Positions 35,708-44,844 are shown, counted from the first letter of the stretch. The stretch is DNA of 64,000 bases from Terrabacter aerolatus (GCF_007991735.1 NZ_BJYX01000007.1:62001-126000); one strand, 5' to 3'. The notes: generated from the sequence alone by a model not told the origin. Program-made: numbers and translations.

Positions 35708-35982
35708 GGGTGTCCTTCCGTAGCCGGGCGAGCGGACCCGTTCCCCCGGGACGCTCCGTCGCCGAGCGTAGGTAGGTCCTCGCCGCCCGCACCTCACCCT
35801 CCGTGGGTGTAAGTCAGCCGAACGGAGATCGCCCGGAGCCGCCCGCAGCCGCCTGAGCGGCCCCGCCCACCGGCATGGGCGCGTGGCCCGAGGGCGTCCC
35901 GGGATTCCGGGGTGGTCGGTCGTGATGAGGAGGACACTCGGGTGGGGGAGCACAGGGACTCACAGCACGATGGGGGACTCGC
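35708..35982. promoter_or_regulatory. divergent upstream region of aquaporin and signalling operon
   Basis: 275 bases between divergent genes, which should hold promoters for the aquaporin and for the histidine-kinase operon. No operator repeat was recognised. Purine-rich GAGGAGGACACTCGGG at 35927 and GATGGGGGACTCGC just before ATG 35983 provide the kinase ribosome site. Confidence 0.45.
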
Positions 35983-38673
35983 ATGAGCGGGTTCATGGAA
36001 GCCGGCGACGAGACGGTCGAGGGTGCCCACGGGCTTGCCGACCGGCTGGCGACGACGCAGGAGCAGCTGCGGGCGACGAGCGACATCCTCAAGGTCCTCA
36101 CGGCCTCGACGACGGGGGGCGCCGCCAGCCGGGACGAGGTCTTCGATGCGGTCGTCGACAGCGCCCGGCGGCTCCTTGGCGCTCAGGTGGCGCAGATCTA
36201 CCTCGTGCAGGCCGACTCCTACGTGCTCGCGCGGTCGAGCGGCCTGACGCCGGAGTTCGTCGACTTCGTCTCCCAACACCCGATCGTCCGCGACCGGGCG
36301 ACTCTGGTGGGCCGTGTCACCATCGACCGGAGGGTGCACCAGATCGAAGACGTCCTCGCCGACCCGGACTACCGTCGCACCGACTTCCAGCGGGTGGGCG
36401 GCTACCGGACGATGATGGGCGCGCCGATGGTCGTCGGCGACCAGGTCGTCGGCGCCCTCAACGTGTGGCGCACCCAGGTCGCGCCCTTCGACGACGCTGC
36501 CGAGCAGCTCCTGTCCACGTTCGCCGAGCAGGCGGCTCTTGCGCTCCGGCACGTCGAGCTCTTCTCCGCGCTCGAGAGCCGGTCGGCCGAGCTCGCCCGC
36601 AAGGTCGACCAGCTCGAGGCGCTCGCCGAGGTGGGGGAGGCGATCAGCTCGACGCTCGTCGCGGACGAGGTGTTGACCACGATCGTCAGCCACGCGGTGC
36701 AGCTGTCGGACACCGACGGTGGCTCGCTCATGGAGTTCGACGAGGCGACGGGACTCTTCCGGGTGCGCACGGCCTACGGGACGAGCGAGGACGTCATCGG
36801 CTCGCTGCGGAGCGCGGAGATCCACATCGACCGCACGTGGGTGGGCCGTGCCGCGCGCAGCCGCGAGGTGCTCCAGATCCCCGACCTCGACGCCGAGCCC
36901 GCGTCCGACGACCCGCACCTGGCGGTGCTGCGTGACTCGGGGTGGCGCTCGCTCGTGGCGATCCCGCTCGTGCGTCCCGACCGGGTCGTCGGTGCCCTCG
37001 TCGTGCGGCGCAAGACGACGGGGTCCTTCAGCGACGAGACGTGTGAGCTGCTCGCGGCCTTCGCCAGCCAGTCGGCCGTCGCCCTGACCAACGCGCGCCT
37101 CTACCAGCAGCTCGAACGCCAGAGCGTCGAGCTCGCGCAGGCCAGCCGGCACAAGTCCGAGTTCCTCGCCAGCATGTCGCACGAGCTGCGCACCCCGCTC
37201 AACGCCGTCATCGGCTTCTCGGAGGTGCTGCTCGAGAGGATGTTCGGCGAGCTCAACGAGCGTCAGGAGGACTACCTCCAGGACATCCTCGCGGCCGGCC
37301 GGCACCTGCTCGCCCTGCTCGGCGACATCCTCGACCTGTCCAAGATCGAGGCCGGCCGCATGGAGCTGGACCTCACGACCTTCCCCATCGACGACGTCGT
37401 GGTGCAGGCCCTCTCGCTCGTGCGCGAGCGCGCCGCGCTGCACGGCATACGCCTGACGCTCGAGACGGACGGCGGGCTCGGGACCGTGACCGCCGACGAG
37501 CTGCGGCTCAAGCAGGTGCTGCTCAACCTGCTGAGCAACGCCGTCAAGTTCACGCCCGACGGGGGCAGCGTCGACGTGCGGGCGTGGCGCGACGGTCAGG
37601 AGGTCGCCATCACCGTGACCGACACGGGCATCGGCATCGACCCGGCTGACCAGGAGCGCATCTTCGACTCCTTCCAGCAGGGCGAGCGGTCGGCGTCGTC
37701 GAGCGAGGGCACCGGTCTCGGCCTGACCCTCAGCCGCCGCATCGTCGAGCTCCACGGCGGTCGCCTGTGGCTCACGAGCAGCCCCGGGGAGGGCAGCACG
37801 TTCGGTCTGTCCATCCCGCAGGCGAGTGCCGAGCTGAACACCGAGCTGAACACCGAGCCGTATCCCGAGGACGCGGGCTGGACCGACGAGGATCTGGCGA
37901 GCGGCCCGACCGTCGTCGTCATCGAGGACGACCTGCGCTCCGCCGAGCTCGTCGGCCTGCACCTGCGGGCGGCGGGGCTCCGCGCCGTCGGTGCCCCCTC
38001 CGGCGAGCTGGGACTCGAGCTCGTGAGGACGATGGACCCCTTCGCCGTGATCCTCGACATCCACCTGCCAGGGATGGACGGCTGGGAGGTGCTGACGGCC
38101 CTCAAGAGCGACCCGGCGACGGCCGCCGTGCCGGTCGTCGTCGTCAGCGTCGAGCCGGAGCGTGGTCGCGGCTTCGCGCTCGGCGCCACGGAGTACCTCG
38201 TCAAGCCCGTCAGCGGAGACCACCTTCTCGCCGCCGTCACCCGGCTGCTGCCACCGACCACGGCGCCCGACGCAGCCGCCGGGCTCAGCGTCGTCGTCGT
38301 CGACGACGACCCGCTGGCCCTCAAGCTCGTGCGCAGCACCCTGGAACCGCTCGGCTGGGAGGTGCACACGTGTGAGGGTGGCCAGCGGGCTGCCGACCTC
38401 GTGCGGGCGGTCTCCCCGTCCGTCGTCGTCATGGACCTGCTCATGCCCCAGGTCGACGGCTTCGCCGTCATCGACGAGCTGCGCCCGGACCGAGACTCCG
38501 ACGGTCCGCCCATCGTCGTGCTGACCGCCAAGACCCTCACCTCGCAAGACCGTTCGCGCCTCGAGGGCCGCATCGCGTTCGTCGCGGAGAAGGCGGGCAT
38601 CGACCTGCCGGGCCTCGCGCGCCGCCTCGCGGCTGTGGCTGCCGCCCACCCCGCGCCGGAGGAAGGGCCATGA
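35983..38673 (+). CDS. hybrid sensor histidine kinase, GAF-GAF-HisKA-HATPase-REC-REC
   Basis: 896 residues with no membrane span, so the stimulus is sensed inside the cell or on a partner. In order: a short N-terminal helix, two GAF domains (about 45-195 and 210-365), HisKA with phosphorylated His400 (SMSHELRTPLNAV), HATPase with NLLSNAVKFTPDG, DTGIGI and GTGLGLTLS (about 500-610), a low-complexity linker, REC1 (about 643-760, Asp692 in VILDIHLPG) and REC2 (about 768-890, Asp818 in VVMDLLMP). The two receivers make a phosphorelay to downstream partners likely. It is the first gene of a four-gene unit joined by ATGA overlaps. Confidence 0.95.
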   Translation: MSGFMEAGDETVEGAHGLADRLATTQEQLRATSDILKVLTASTTGGAASRDEVFDAVVDSARRLLGAQVAQIYLVQADSYVLARSSGLTPEFVDFVSQHPIVRDRATLVGRVTIDRRVHQIEDVLADPDYRRTDFQRVGGYRTMMGAPMVVGDQVVGALNVWRTQVAPFDDAAEQLLSTFAEQAALALRHVELFSALESRSAELARKVDQLEALAEVGEAISSTLVADEVLTTIVSHAVQLSDTDGGSLMEFDEATGLFRVRTAYGTSEDVIGSLRSAEIHIDRTWVGRAARSREVLQIPDLDAEPASDDPHLAVLRDSGWRSLVAIPLVRPDRVVGALVVRRKTTGSFSDETCELLAAFASQSAVALTNARLYQQLERQSVELAQASRHKSEFLASMSHELRTPLNAVIGFSEVLLERMFGELNERQEDYLQDILAAGRHLLALLGDILDLSKIEAGRMELDLTTFPIDDVVVQALSLVRERAALHGIRLTLETDGGLGTVTADELRLKQVLLNLLSNAVKFTPDGGSVDVRAWRDGQEVAITVTDTGIGIDPADQERIFDSFQQGERSASSSEGTGLGLTLSRRIVELHGGRLWLTSSPGEGSTFGLSIPQASAELNTELNTEPYPEDAGWTDEDLASGPTVVVIEDDLRSAELVGLHLRAAGLRAVGAPSGELGLELVRTMDPFAVILDIHLPGMDGWEVLTALKSDPATAAVPVVVVSVEPERGRGFALGATEYLVKPVSGDHLLAAVTRLLPPTTAPDAAAGLSVVVVDDDPLALKLVRSTLEPLGWEVHTCEGGQRAADLVRAVSPSVVVMDLLMPQVDGFAVIDELRPDRDSDGPPIVVLTAKTLTSQDRSRLEGRIAFVAEKAGIDLPGLARRLAAVAAAHPAPEEGP

Positions 38674-39062
38674 GCCGACCGCCCGTGGTGCTCCTCGTCG
38701 AGGACAACACGCGAAACCTCAAGCTCGCCCGTGACGTGCTCGAGTATGCCGGCTTCACCGTCGTCGTCGCCTCCACGGGTGAGCAGGGGGTCGAGCAGGC
38801 GCGGTCGACCCTGCCCGACGTCATCCTCATGGACCTCCAGCTCCCCGGGATCGACGGGTTCGCCGCCCTGGAGCTGCTCCGTGGCGACGAGGCGACGGCG
38901 CACATCCCGGTCGTCGCCCTGACCGCCTTCGCGATGCAGCGTGACCGCGAACGGGCCCTCGACTCCGGCTTCGCCGGCTACCTCGAGAAGCCGATCAGCG
39001 TCCGTGAGTTCCCGGCCCAGGTGCGCCGTCACCTGCCGCGTCGAGGCGAGGAGCGATCATGA
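38670..39062 (+). CDS. single-domain response regulator (CheY/DivK-like)
   Basis: A 130-residue stand-alone receiver. The acidic pocket is VLLVEDNTRN, the phospho-acceptor is Asp55 in VILMDLQLPGIDG, the switch Thr/Ala region is VVALTAFAM, and the conserved Lys is in GYLEKPI. Without an output domain it would relay phosphate or bind a partner, most simply between the hybrid kinase and the cyclase. It overlaps both neighbours by four bases (ATGA at 38670 and at 39059). Confidence 0.95.
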   Translation: MSRPPVVLLVEDNTRNLKLARDVLEYAGFTVVVASTGEQGVEQARSTLPDVILMDLQLPGIDGFAALELLRGDEATAHIPVVALTAFAMQRDRERALDSGFAGYLEKPISVREFPAQVRRHLPRRGEERS

Positions 39063-40216
39063 CCGTCCGGGCCGAGGGCGCCCTGGTCCCGCTCACGGGA
39101 GTGCGGGTGCTCGTCGTCGACGACCTCGAGCAGAACCGCAAGCTCATGCACGCGGTCCTCGAGCCGCACGGCTTCGTGGTGCACTCGGCGGAGTCGGGAG
39201 CGTCGGCCCTCCTCGCCCTCGCCGAGTGCCCGTTCGACGTGGTCCTGCTCGATGTGCTCATGCCCGTCATGGACGGCTACGAGACGTGCGCGCGGATCAA
39301 GGCCGACCCGCGGACCGCCATGCTCCCTGTCGTCATGGTGACCGCGAGCGGGAGCCGGCAACGGCTGCTCGCGCTCGAGGTGGGTGCCGACGACTTCGTC
39401 ACCAAACCCTTCGACCAGGCCGAGCTCATGGCTCGCGTCCGCTCGCTGGCCCGGGTCAAACGGCTCCACGACACCGTCGTTGAGCAGACCGTCGCCCTGG
39501 AGCGCTGGAACGCCGAGCTCGAGTCGCGGGTGGCCGAGCAGGTCTCCGACCTCGAGCGCCTGAACCGGTTGCGCCGCTTCCTCTCGCCGCAGATCGCCGG
39601 CCTCATCGTCGAGTCGGGCGACGAGTCCTTCCTCGAGAGCCACCGCCGCGACATCACGACCGTCTTCACCGACCTGCGTGGCTTCACCGCGTTCGCCGAG
39701 ACCTCGGAACCGGAGGAGACGATGGCGGTGCTCCGCGAGTACCACGCCGCGCTCGGCGAGCTGGTGTTCGCCTACGAGGGAACGCTGGAGCACTTCGCCG
39801 GGGACGGGCTCATGGTCTTCTTCAACGACCCGCCGCCCTGCGCCGACGCACCGCGACGGGCCGTGCGGATGGCGCTTCGGATGCGCGACCGCGTGGACGG
39901 GCTCGCCGCGCAGTGGCGGCGCCAGGGCCATAACCTCGGATTCGGTGTCGGGATCGCCCAGGGCTACGCGACGCTCGGCCGGGTCGGTTTCGAGGGCCGG
40001 TGGGACTACGCCGCCATCGGGACCGTCACCAACGTGGCAGCCCGGCTCTGTGCCGCGGCAGCCAGCCGGCAGGTCCTCGTCAGCCCCCGGGTGCTGGCCG
40101 GCCTCGACGACAGCTTCCGGACGCGCTCGCTCGGTCCTGTCGAGCTGCGCGGCATCTCCCGTCCCCTCGAGGTCCACGAGGTCCTCGGCAGCGTCGAGCA
40201 GGAGGCCAACCCGTGA
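39059..40216 (+). CDS. receiver-regulated class III adenylate/guanylate cyclase
   Basis: 385 residues. The N-terminal receiver (about 12-130) has Asp65 in VVLLDVLMPVMDGY and the Lys in VTKPFDQ. A parallel coiled coil (about 145-190, VVEQTVALERWNAELESRV) joins it to the cyclase domain (about 195-370). Metal-binding Asp205 (VFTDLRGFTAF) and Asp249 (HFAGDGLMVFF) are present. RWDYAAIGTVTNVAARL supplies the adenine-recognising Asp plus the transition-state Asn and Arg, which favours cAMP as product. Phosphorylation of the receiver probably turns the coiled-coil dimer on or off. ATGA overlap with the previous gene, GTGA with the next. Confidence 0.93.
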   Translation: MTVRAEGALVPLTGVRVLVVDDLEQNRKLMHAVLEPHGFVVHSAESGASALLALAECPFDVVLLDVLMPVMDGYETCARIKADPRTAMLPVVMVTASGSRQRLLALEVGADDFVTKPFDQAELMARVRSLARVKRLHDTVVEQTVALERWNAELESRVAEQVSDLERLNRLRRFLSPQIAGLIVESGDESFLESHRRDITTVFTDLRGFTAFAETSEPEETMAVLREYHAALGELVFAYEGTLEHFAGDGLMVFFNDPPPCADAPRRAVRMALRMRDRVDGLAAQWRRQGHNLGFGVGIAQGYATLGRVGFEGRWDYAAIGTVTNVAARLCAAAASRQVLVSPRVLAGLDDSFRTRSLGPVELRGISRPLEVHEVLGSVEQEANP

Positions 40217-41832
40217 ACGAGACAGAACCGTCGGCCCGGCCGGCACTCGACGACCTCGACGAGGACGCCCGCGGCCGCCTCTTCTCGGACCTGCAGGACC
40301 GGCTGCCGGACGTGTGGCGCCTGATGCGCCGCGGGGACCCGCTCGAGTCGGTCGTCGTCGTGCCGTCGATGACGATCGAGCGGCTCGGACCCTCTGCCGG
40401 GGCGCTGAACCAGGCGATGGAGGAGCGCTTCCTCTTCCTCCTGCTGCTCCTGCGCCAGCCACAGCTGCGGATGGTCTACGTGACGTCGATGCCGATCCAC
40501 GACCACGTCATCGAGTACTACCTCTCGCTGCTTCCCGGGGTCATCCCCAGTCACGCCCGGGCGCGGCTGACCCTGGTGGCGGTGGGCGACTCGTCGCCGA
40601 CGCCCCTCGTGGACAAGCTGCTCGAGCGCCCACGGCTGCTGGCCCGGATCGCCTCGTTGGTGCCTGACCGCGAGCGCTCGCACCTGCTCCCGTACAACAG
40701 CACCTCGCGCGAGCGGGACCTCTCGCTCCTGCTCGGCATCCCCATGTACGCGCCGGACCCGCGGCTCTATCCGCTCGGGACCAAGACCGGATGCCGCAGG
40801 GTGTTCGCCGAGGCCGGCACCGACCATCCCTTCGGCGCCGAGGACGTCCACACCGTCGACGACGTGGTCGATGCCCTCCTCGCCCTACGTGCAGCGCGCC
40901 CGGACGCACGGTGGGCCATGGTCAAGCTCGACGAGGGGGTCTCGGGCTCGGGCAACGCGCTCGTCGATCTCACGGGCCTGGTCGCGGGACGGGTCGGTGC
41001 TGCCGACGACGACTCCGGTCTGCGCGGGCTCGTCGCCGAGCGGGTGATGACGATGCAGCTCGAGGACCGACGTGTCGCGATCGACGCGTACCTGCGCCGG
41101 CTCGAGGAGCGGGGTGGGATCGTCGAGGAGCGCATCGTGGGTGAGGAGGTGCGCAGCCCCAGCGTGCAGCTGCGGGTCACCCCCCTGGGGGAGCTCGAGA
41201 TCCTCTCGACGCACGACCAGGTGCTCGGAGGACCCACCGGCCAGAGCTACCTCGGCGCGCGGTTCCCGGCCGACCGTGCCTACGCCACGGACATCACGAG
41301 GGAGGCGGAGAAGGTGGGCCGTGTCCTGGCGGCCAAGGGCGTCGTCGGCCGCTTCGCCCTCGACTTCGTCGTCGTCCGGCAGGGAGACGACTGGCGGACG
41401 CACGCCATCGAGATCAACCTGCGCCGCGGCGGCACGACGCACCCGTTCCTGACGCTCCAGTTCCTCACCGGCGGCGTCTACGTCCACGAGGAGGCACGGT
41501 TCCGCACGCCGTCCGGGGCCGAGCGCCACCTCGTGGCGACCGACCACCTCGAGCACGAGTCTCTTCGCGGGCTCGGGATCGACGACCTGTTCGACCTCGT
41601 CGCGCGGGCCGGACTGCACTTCGACCCGTCGCGCGAGTCCGGCGTCGTCTTCCACATGATCAGCTCGATCACCGAGTGCGGCCGCGTCGGCATGACCGCG
41701 ATCGGCGACACGCCAGACTCCGCCCAGGATGTGTTCGACCGGGCGGAGTCGGCGTTGCTCGCCGCGGCGCGTGCGTCGCTGGTGCCGCTCCCGGTTCCCC
41801 TCCGGGTGCGCCTCGGCGAGGGTCTGAGATGA
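40213..41832 (+). CDS. PGM1-related ATP-grasp ligase
   Basis: A 539-residue protein whose first half (about 1-200) looks like the pre-ATP-grasp domain of PGM1-type enzymes (VVVVPSMTIERLG, MVYVTSMPIHDHVIEYYLSLLPG). The ATP-grasp domain follows: WAMVKLDEGVSGSGNALVDL as glycine-rich loop, EERIVGEEVRSPSVQLRV, and HAIEINLRRGGTTHP with the metal-binding Glu/Asn. The C-terminus (about 440-539) fits the PGM1 C-terminal extension. PGM1 joins an amino-acid derivative to peptides in pheganomycin synthesis; relatives next to signalling genes are uncharacterised. The GTG start overlaps the cyclase stop, so synthesis is tied to the signalling proteins. Confidence 0.82.
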   Translation: MNETEPSARPALDDLDEDARGRLFSDLQDRLPDVWRLMRRGDPLESVVVVPSMTIERLGPSAGALNQAMEERFLFLLLLLRQPQLRMVYVTSMPIHDHVIEYYLSLLPGVIPSHARARLTLVAVGDSSPTPLVDKLLERPRLLARIASLVPDRERSHLLPYNSTSRERDLSLLLGIPMYAPDPRLYPLGTKTGCRRVFAEAGTDHPFGAEDVHTVDDVVDALLALRAARPDARWAMVKLDEGVSGSGNALVDLTGLVAGRVGAADDDSGLRGLVAERVMTMQLEDRRVAIDAYLRRLEERGGIVEERIVGEEVRSPSVQLRVTPLGELEILSTHDQVLGGPTGQSYLGARFPADRAYATDITREAEKVGRVLAAKGVVGRFALDFVVVRQGDDWRTHAIEINLRRGGTTHPFLTLQFLTGGVYVHEEARFRTPSGAERHLVATDHLEHESLRGLGIDDLFDLVARAGLHFDPSRESGVVFHMISSITECGRVGMTAIGDTPDSAQDVFDRAESALLAAARASLVPLPVPLRVRLGEGLR

Positions 41833-41836
41833 GCCC

Positions 41837-42031
41837 TCAGGGTGCGATGGAGGCGGAGTGGATGAGGGCTCCGACATATGCCTGGTGCCAGGTCAGGCGG
41901 GCCACGACCGACCGCGCGGACGCGCCGCCGCAGTCGCACCCCCAGGTCCACCCGCCGTGCGGCAGCCGGGTCACGCGCGGGTGGTGGTGCGCGAGGTCCG
42001 GGTGGACCCGTCGACCTGTCGTCGTCGTCAT
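41837..42031 (-). CDS. 64-residue Cys/His-rich ORF next to the ligase, unknown
   Basis: Starts at ATG 42031 behind GAGGAGAGG, a very strong ribosome site, and ends 4 bases from the ligase stop on the other strand. The product is His-rich at the start (VHPDLAHHHPRV), has a central GGWTWGCDCGGASARS with a CxC pair, and ends in a hydrophobic LTWHQAYVGALIHSASIAP. It might bind a metal. Because PGM1-type ligases act on small peptides, it could conceivably be a substrate, but that is speculation. The family is not recognised. Confidence 0.6.
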   Translation of the reverse strand: MTTTTGRRVHPDLAHHHPRVTRLPHGGWTWGCDCGGASARSVVARLTWHQAYVGALIHSASIAP

Positions 42032-42172
42032 CGGAATGCCTCTCCTCGTCAGGGGGTTCGGTGCGCCCCCTCCTGCGGATGTGCTCACCGACGACGATCC
42101 CGCCCGACGGGCCGGTCGTCTGTGCGCGCGGCGACACCCGGAGCGTGCAGATCGACACGCTGCGAGGGACGG

Positions 42173-42856
42173 ATGCCCGCCGTGACCGTCGAGGTGGGAC
42201 TGCTCTCGGAGCTCGAAGCGGACGAGCGCCGCGAGATCCTCGCGAGCATGCACCGGCACTCGTACGCGGCGGGTGAGGTCGTCTTCCACGAAGGGGACCT
42301 CGCAGACGCCGTGCACTTCGTCATCGAGGGGCGCGTCGTGGCGCAGCGCTCCTCCGAGCACGGCGACCGGCTCGCATATGCCGTCATGGGTCCGGGCCAG
42401 GCCTTCGGAGAGCTCGCCATGATCGTGCGAGGGGGGCGGCGAACGGCGACGGTCGAGGCTGTCGAGCCCACGGTGACGCTGGCCCTCCGCTTCGCCGACT
42501 TCGAGCGGTTGTGCTCGCGACGCCCGGAGGTCAGCCGCCTCCTCGTGAGACTTCTCGCGGCGCGCGTCAGCCGTCTCACCGACGCCCTCATGGAGGCCCT
42601 GCACACGCCGGCCGAGCTCCGGGTCGTTCGGAGCCTCGTGTCCCTGTGCGGCATCTACTCGACTGGTGCACAGGAGCGCTCGCCGGTGGCCGTGACGCTG
42701 AACCAGACGGCGCTCGCCGAGCTCGCGGGGGTGACCAGGCCGACTGCCAACCGGGTACTGCGTCGCCTCGAGTCGACCGGCTCGGTCGCCCTCGACCGGG
42801 GCCGGGTCGTCGTCGTGGACCCCGCGGCGCTCCGCCGCGCAGGCGGCCGCGGATAG
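42173..42856 (+). CDS. Crp/Fnr-family transcription regulator
   Basis: 227 residues. The cyclic-nucleotide-binding barrel (about 8-125) has the phosphate cassette FGELAMIVRGGRRTATVEA, with the Glu, Arg and Thr that contact cAMP in E. coli CRP. The dimer helix (about 125-150) leads to a winged helix-turn-helix (about 170-225, LNQTALAELAGVTRPTANRVLRRLE). There are no Fnr-type cysteines, so cNMP sensing is more likely than redox sensing. It lies about 340 bases from the cyclase-ligase operon, and a cyclase product is an obvious ligand. ATG 42173 is preceded by GAGGGACGG. Confidence 0.92.
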   Translation: MPAVTVEVGLLSELEADERREILASMHRHSYAAGEVVFHEGDLADAVHFVIEGRVVAQRSSEHGDRLAYAVMGPGQAFGELAMIVRGGRRTATVEAVEPTVTLALRFADFERLCSRRPEVSRLLVRLLAARVSRLTDALMEALHTPAELRVVRSLVSLCGIYSTGAQERSPVAVTLNQTALAELAGVTRPTANRVLRRLESTGSVALDRGRVVVVDPAALRRAGGRG

Positions 42857-42920
42857 CCGGCGTAGTCGACCACACGGCATACGACAGCGTGCAGCTCCGG
42901 CGCGGGGGAGCGGTGGAGGG

Positions 42921-43796
42921 TCACTCGTGGACGAAGGCCTCGAGGACGCTCGCGAAGCGGTCGGGCTGCTCGAGGTGCGGGAAGTGGCCGGCGCCCTCGA
43001 AGAGCACGACCTTCGCCCCGGGGAAGATCTCGTGAGCCCGCTCGGCGTGGCCGACGGGGATCATCCGGTCCCGGGTGCCCCAGATGACGAGCGTCCGGAT
43101 GTGCTCGCCCGTGGTGAGGCGCCCGAGGGCGTTGACCGTCTGGCCGCCCGGATCGATGACCCCACGCGTCGTCGCGAGGAAGGCGCGGCGGCTCTCGGCG
43201 TCGGACAGCGACGTGAATCCCTTCCAGGCCGCCGAGGCGTCAGCGCTCGGGCGCCAGCCGAGACCGCGGACGGCCCGCCCGACCGTCTCGACGCGGTCGC
43301 GCACCCAGCTCGACGCGATGACCGGGAGCACGAGCTCGGCCCCGGGGAGGGTGGCCGAGCGCAGCAGCGGACTCACGGTGCGGCCGAGCCCTCCCGTCGA
43401 GACGAGGACCAGCGCCTCGACCCGCTCGGGGAACAGGTAGCAGAACTGCATGGCGATCCCTCCACCCAGGGAGTGGCCCACGAGCGTGACCCGGTCGATG
43501 CCGAGATGGTCGATGAGGTCACGCAGGATCGCGGCGTGCGCGCCGAGCGAGTAGTCGCCCACGGGCTTGGCGGAGGCGCCGTGCCCGAACAGGTCGGGGA
43601 TGACGACGCGGTGGTCGGTGTCGAGGCGGTCGACGAGGTGCGTCCAGTTCTCGTGGGAGCCGAGCAGGCCGTGGATGAAGAGGATCGCCGGCCCCTCGCC
43701 CGTGTCGACGAAGGACAAGTCGTGGCCGCGCAGGGTGGCGACATCCGGCGGGTAGCGCAGGTCGGAGCCGTCCCGTGGCTCCTGCGTCCTGGTCAT
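42921..43796 (-). CDS. alpha/beta-hydrolase
   Basis: A 291-residue alpha/beta-hydrolase fold protein. The oxyanion-hole region is ILFIHGLLGSHENW, the nucleophile elbow is VGHSLGGGIAM (Ser), the acid is in VIWGTRDRMIPVGHAE (Asp), and the His is in EGAGHFPHLEQP. These four elements show an active hydrolase of the epoxide hydrolase/lipase/peroxidase type. The substrate cannot be read. ATG 43796 gives normal length; the frame continues upstream in a shadow. Confidence 0.9.
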   Translation of the reverse strand: MTRTQEPRDGSDLRYPPDVATLRGHDLSFVDTGEGPAILFIHGLLGSHENWTHLVDRLDTDHRVVIPDLFGHGASAKPVGDYSLGAHAAILRDLIDHLGIDRVTLVGHSLGGGIAMQFCYLFPERVEALVLVSTGGLGRTVSPLLRSATLPGAELVLPVIASSWVRDRVETVGRAVRGLGWRPSADASAAWKGFTSLSDAESRRAFLATTRGVIDPGGQTVNALGRLTTGEHIRTLVIWGTRDRMIPVGHAERAHEIFPGAKVVLFEGAGHFPHLEQPDRFASVLEAFVHE

Positions 43797-43943
43797 GCGC
43801 CCTGGACCTCCCGCCGTGCGTGCGGCCGAGAACGGCTGGTCCGCAACGGTCCACACCACCAGCGTCCCTCGCGCGGGGCGAGCCGGGCGCGACCTGAGAC
43901 GCACCTCACCGCGGCCGCAGCAGTGTTGGTAGCGTCGCGCGCC

Positions 43944-44270
43944 ATGATCTACCACCTCGCCGAACAGGCCCACTGGGAGCAGGCGCTCGCGGACGGCACC
44001 TACACCCGATCGACGCGGGGCCGCTCGCTCGCGGAGGAGGGCTTCGTGCACGCGTCGTCGGAGCGGCAGTGGCCGGTCGTGCGGTCGCGCTTCTACGCCG
44101 ATGTCACCGAGCCGCTCGTGCTGCTCCACATCGACGAGACCCGCCTCTCCTCCCGCGTCGTGCACGAGGTCGGTGACCCGACCACCGGTGAGACGTTCCC
44201 CCACGTCTACGGCCCCATCGACGTGGACGCGGTCGTCGACACGACGGTGCTGCCGCCACCCCACGCCTGA
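43944..44270 (+). CDS. DUF952 family protein
   Basis: A 108-residue protein beginning IYHLAEQAHWEQALADGTY, with the diagnostic GFVHASSERQW and FPHVYGPID of DUF952. This is a conserved small fold related to glutathione transferase-like or ribosyltransferase folds, with unknown function. GTTGGTAGCGT about 10 bases upstream of ATG 43944 may be a -10 region, so the gene could be leaderless or nearly so. It stands alone between the hydrolase and the release-factor gene. Confidence 0.88.
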   Translation: MIYHLAEQAHWEQALADGTYTRSTRGRSLAEEGFVHASSERQWPVVRSRFYADVTEPLVLLHIDETRLSSRVVHEVGDPTTGETFPHVYGPIDVDAVVDTTVLPPPHA

Positions 44271-44312
44271 CCCGCCTGCACCGTCGGCGGGCCACCGAGG
44301 ACCGGCGTGCGG

Positions 44313-44768
44313 TCACTCGGGCTGGACTCGACCCCGTCCGGACTTGACCTGCGACCGGCGCTTCTTGCCCTCGACACGGCGTCGCTGTGAGCCACGGGTC
44401 GGCTTCGTCGCCCGGCGCGCCGGCGGCGGGGGAGCGAGGCCGTCGCGGAGCAGGGCGGCCAGCCGCTCGCGCGCCGCAGCGCGGTTGCGCAGCTGGGACC
44501 GGTGCTCGGACGCGACGACCGTGATCCGGCCGCCCACGAGCCGTCCGCCGAGGGCGGAGACGAGGCGCTCGCGCTGCGTGGGAGTCAGCGCGCTCGAGGC
44601 CTCCGGTTCGAAGACGAGCTCGACCCTGCTGTCCGCCGTGTTGACGCCCTGACCACCGGGGCCGGAGGAGCGGCTGAACCGCTCGACGAGCTCGACCGCG
44701 GGGACGACGAGGCCCCGCCGCAGACCCGGACCGGCCGCGATCACGAGGTCACCGCCGGGCTCGTTCAC
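44313..44768 (-). CDS. arfB: peptidyl-tRNA hydrolase ArfB-like ribosome-rescue factor
   Basis: A 151-residue single-domain release factor. The catalytic SRSSGPGGQGVNTADSRVEL holds the GGQ loop that cleaves peptidyl-tRNA. The C-terminal tail (about 115-151) is strongly basic (ARRATKPTRGSQRRRVEGKKRR), which in ArfB/YaeJ enters the empty mRNA channel of a stalled ribosome. It rescues non-stop complexes alongside tmRNA. The start is GTG 44768. The length is normal for the family. Confidence 0.9.
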   Translation of the reverse strand: MNEPGGDLVIAAGPGLRRGLVVPAVELVERFSRSSGPGGQGVNTADSRVELVFEPEASSALTPTQRERLVSALGGRLVGGRITVVASEHRSQLRNRAAARERLAALLRDGLAPPPPARRATKPTRGSQRRRVEGKKRRSQVKSGRGRVQPE

Positions 44769-44844
44769 CCGACCATCATCTCCCGGAGTCGTCCGTGAGC
44801 GACGGGTCCCGCATGACCCGGATGGCCCGGGTGTCCCGCGTGGC

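Noticed and set aside
32570-35812. 1080-codon open frame opposite the MMPL and aquaporin genes
   Set aside because: It is an Asp/Glu/Arg-rich antisense frame spanning two real genes with clear membrane motifs on the other strand.
35794-38649. 951-codon open frame opposite the histidine kinase
   Set aside because: Antisense shadow of the kinase gene, with no family motif and biased composition.
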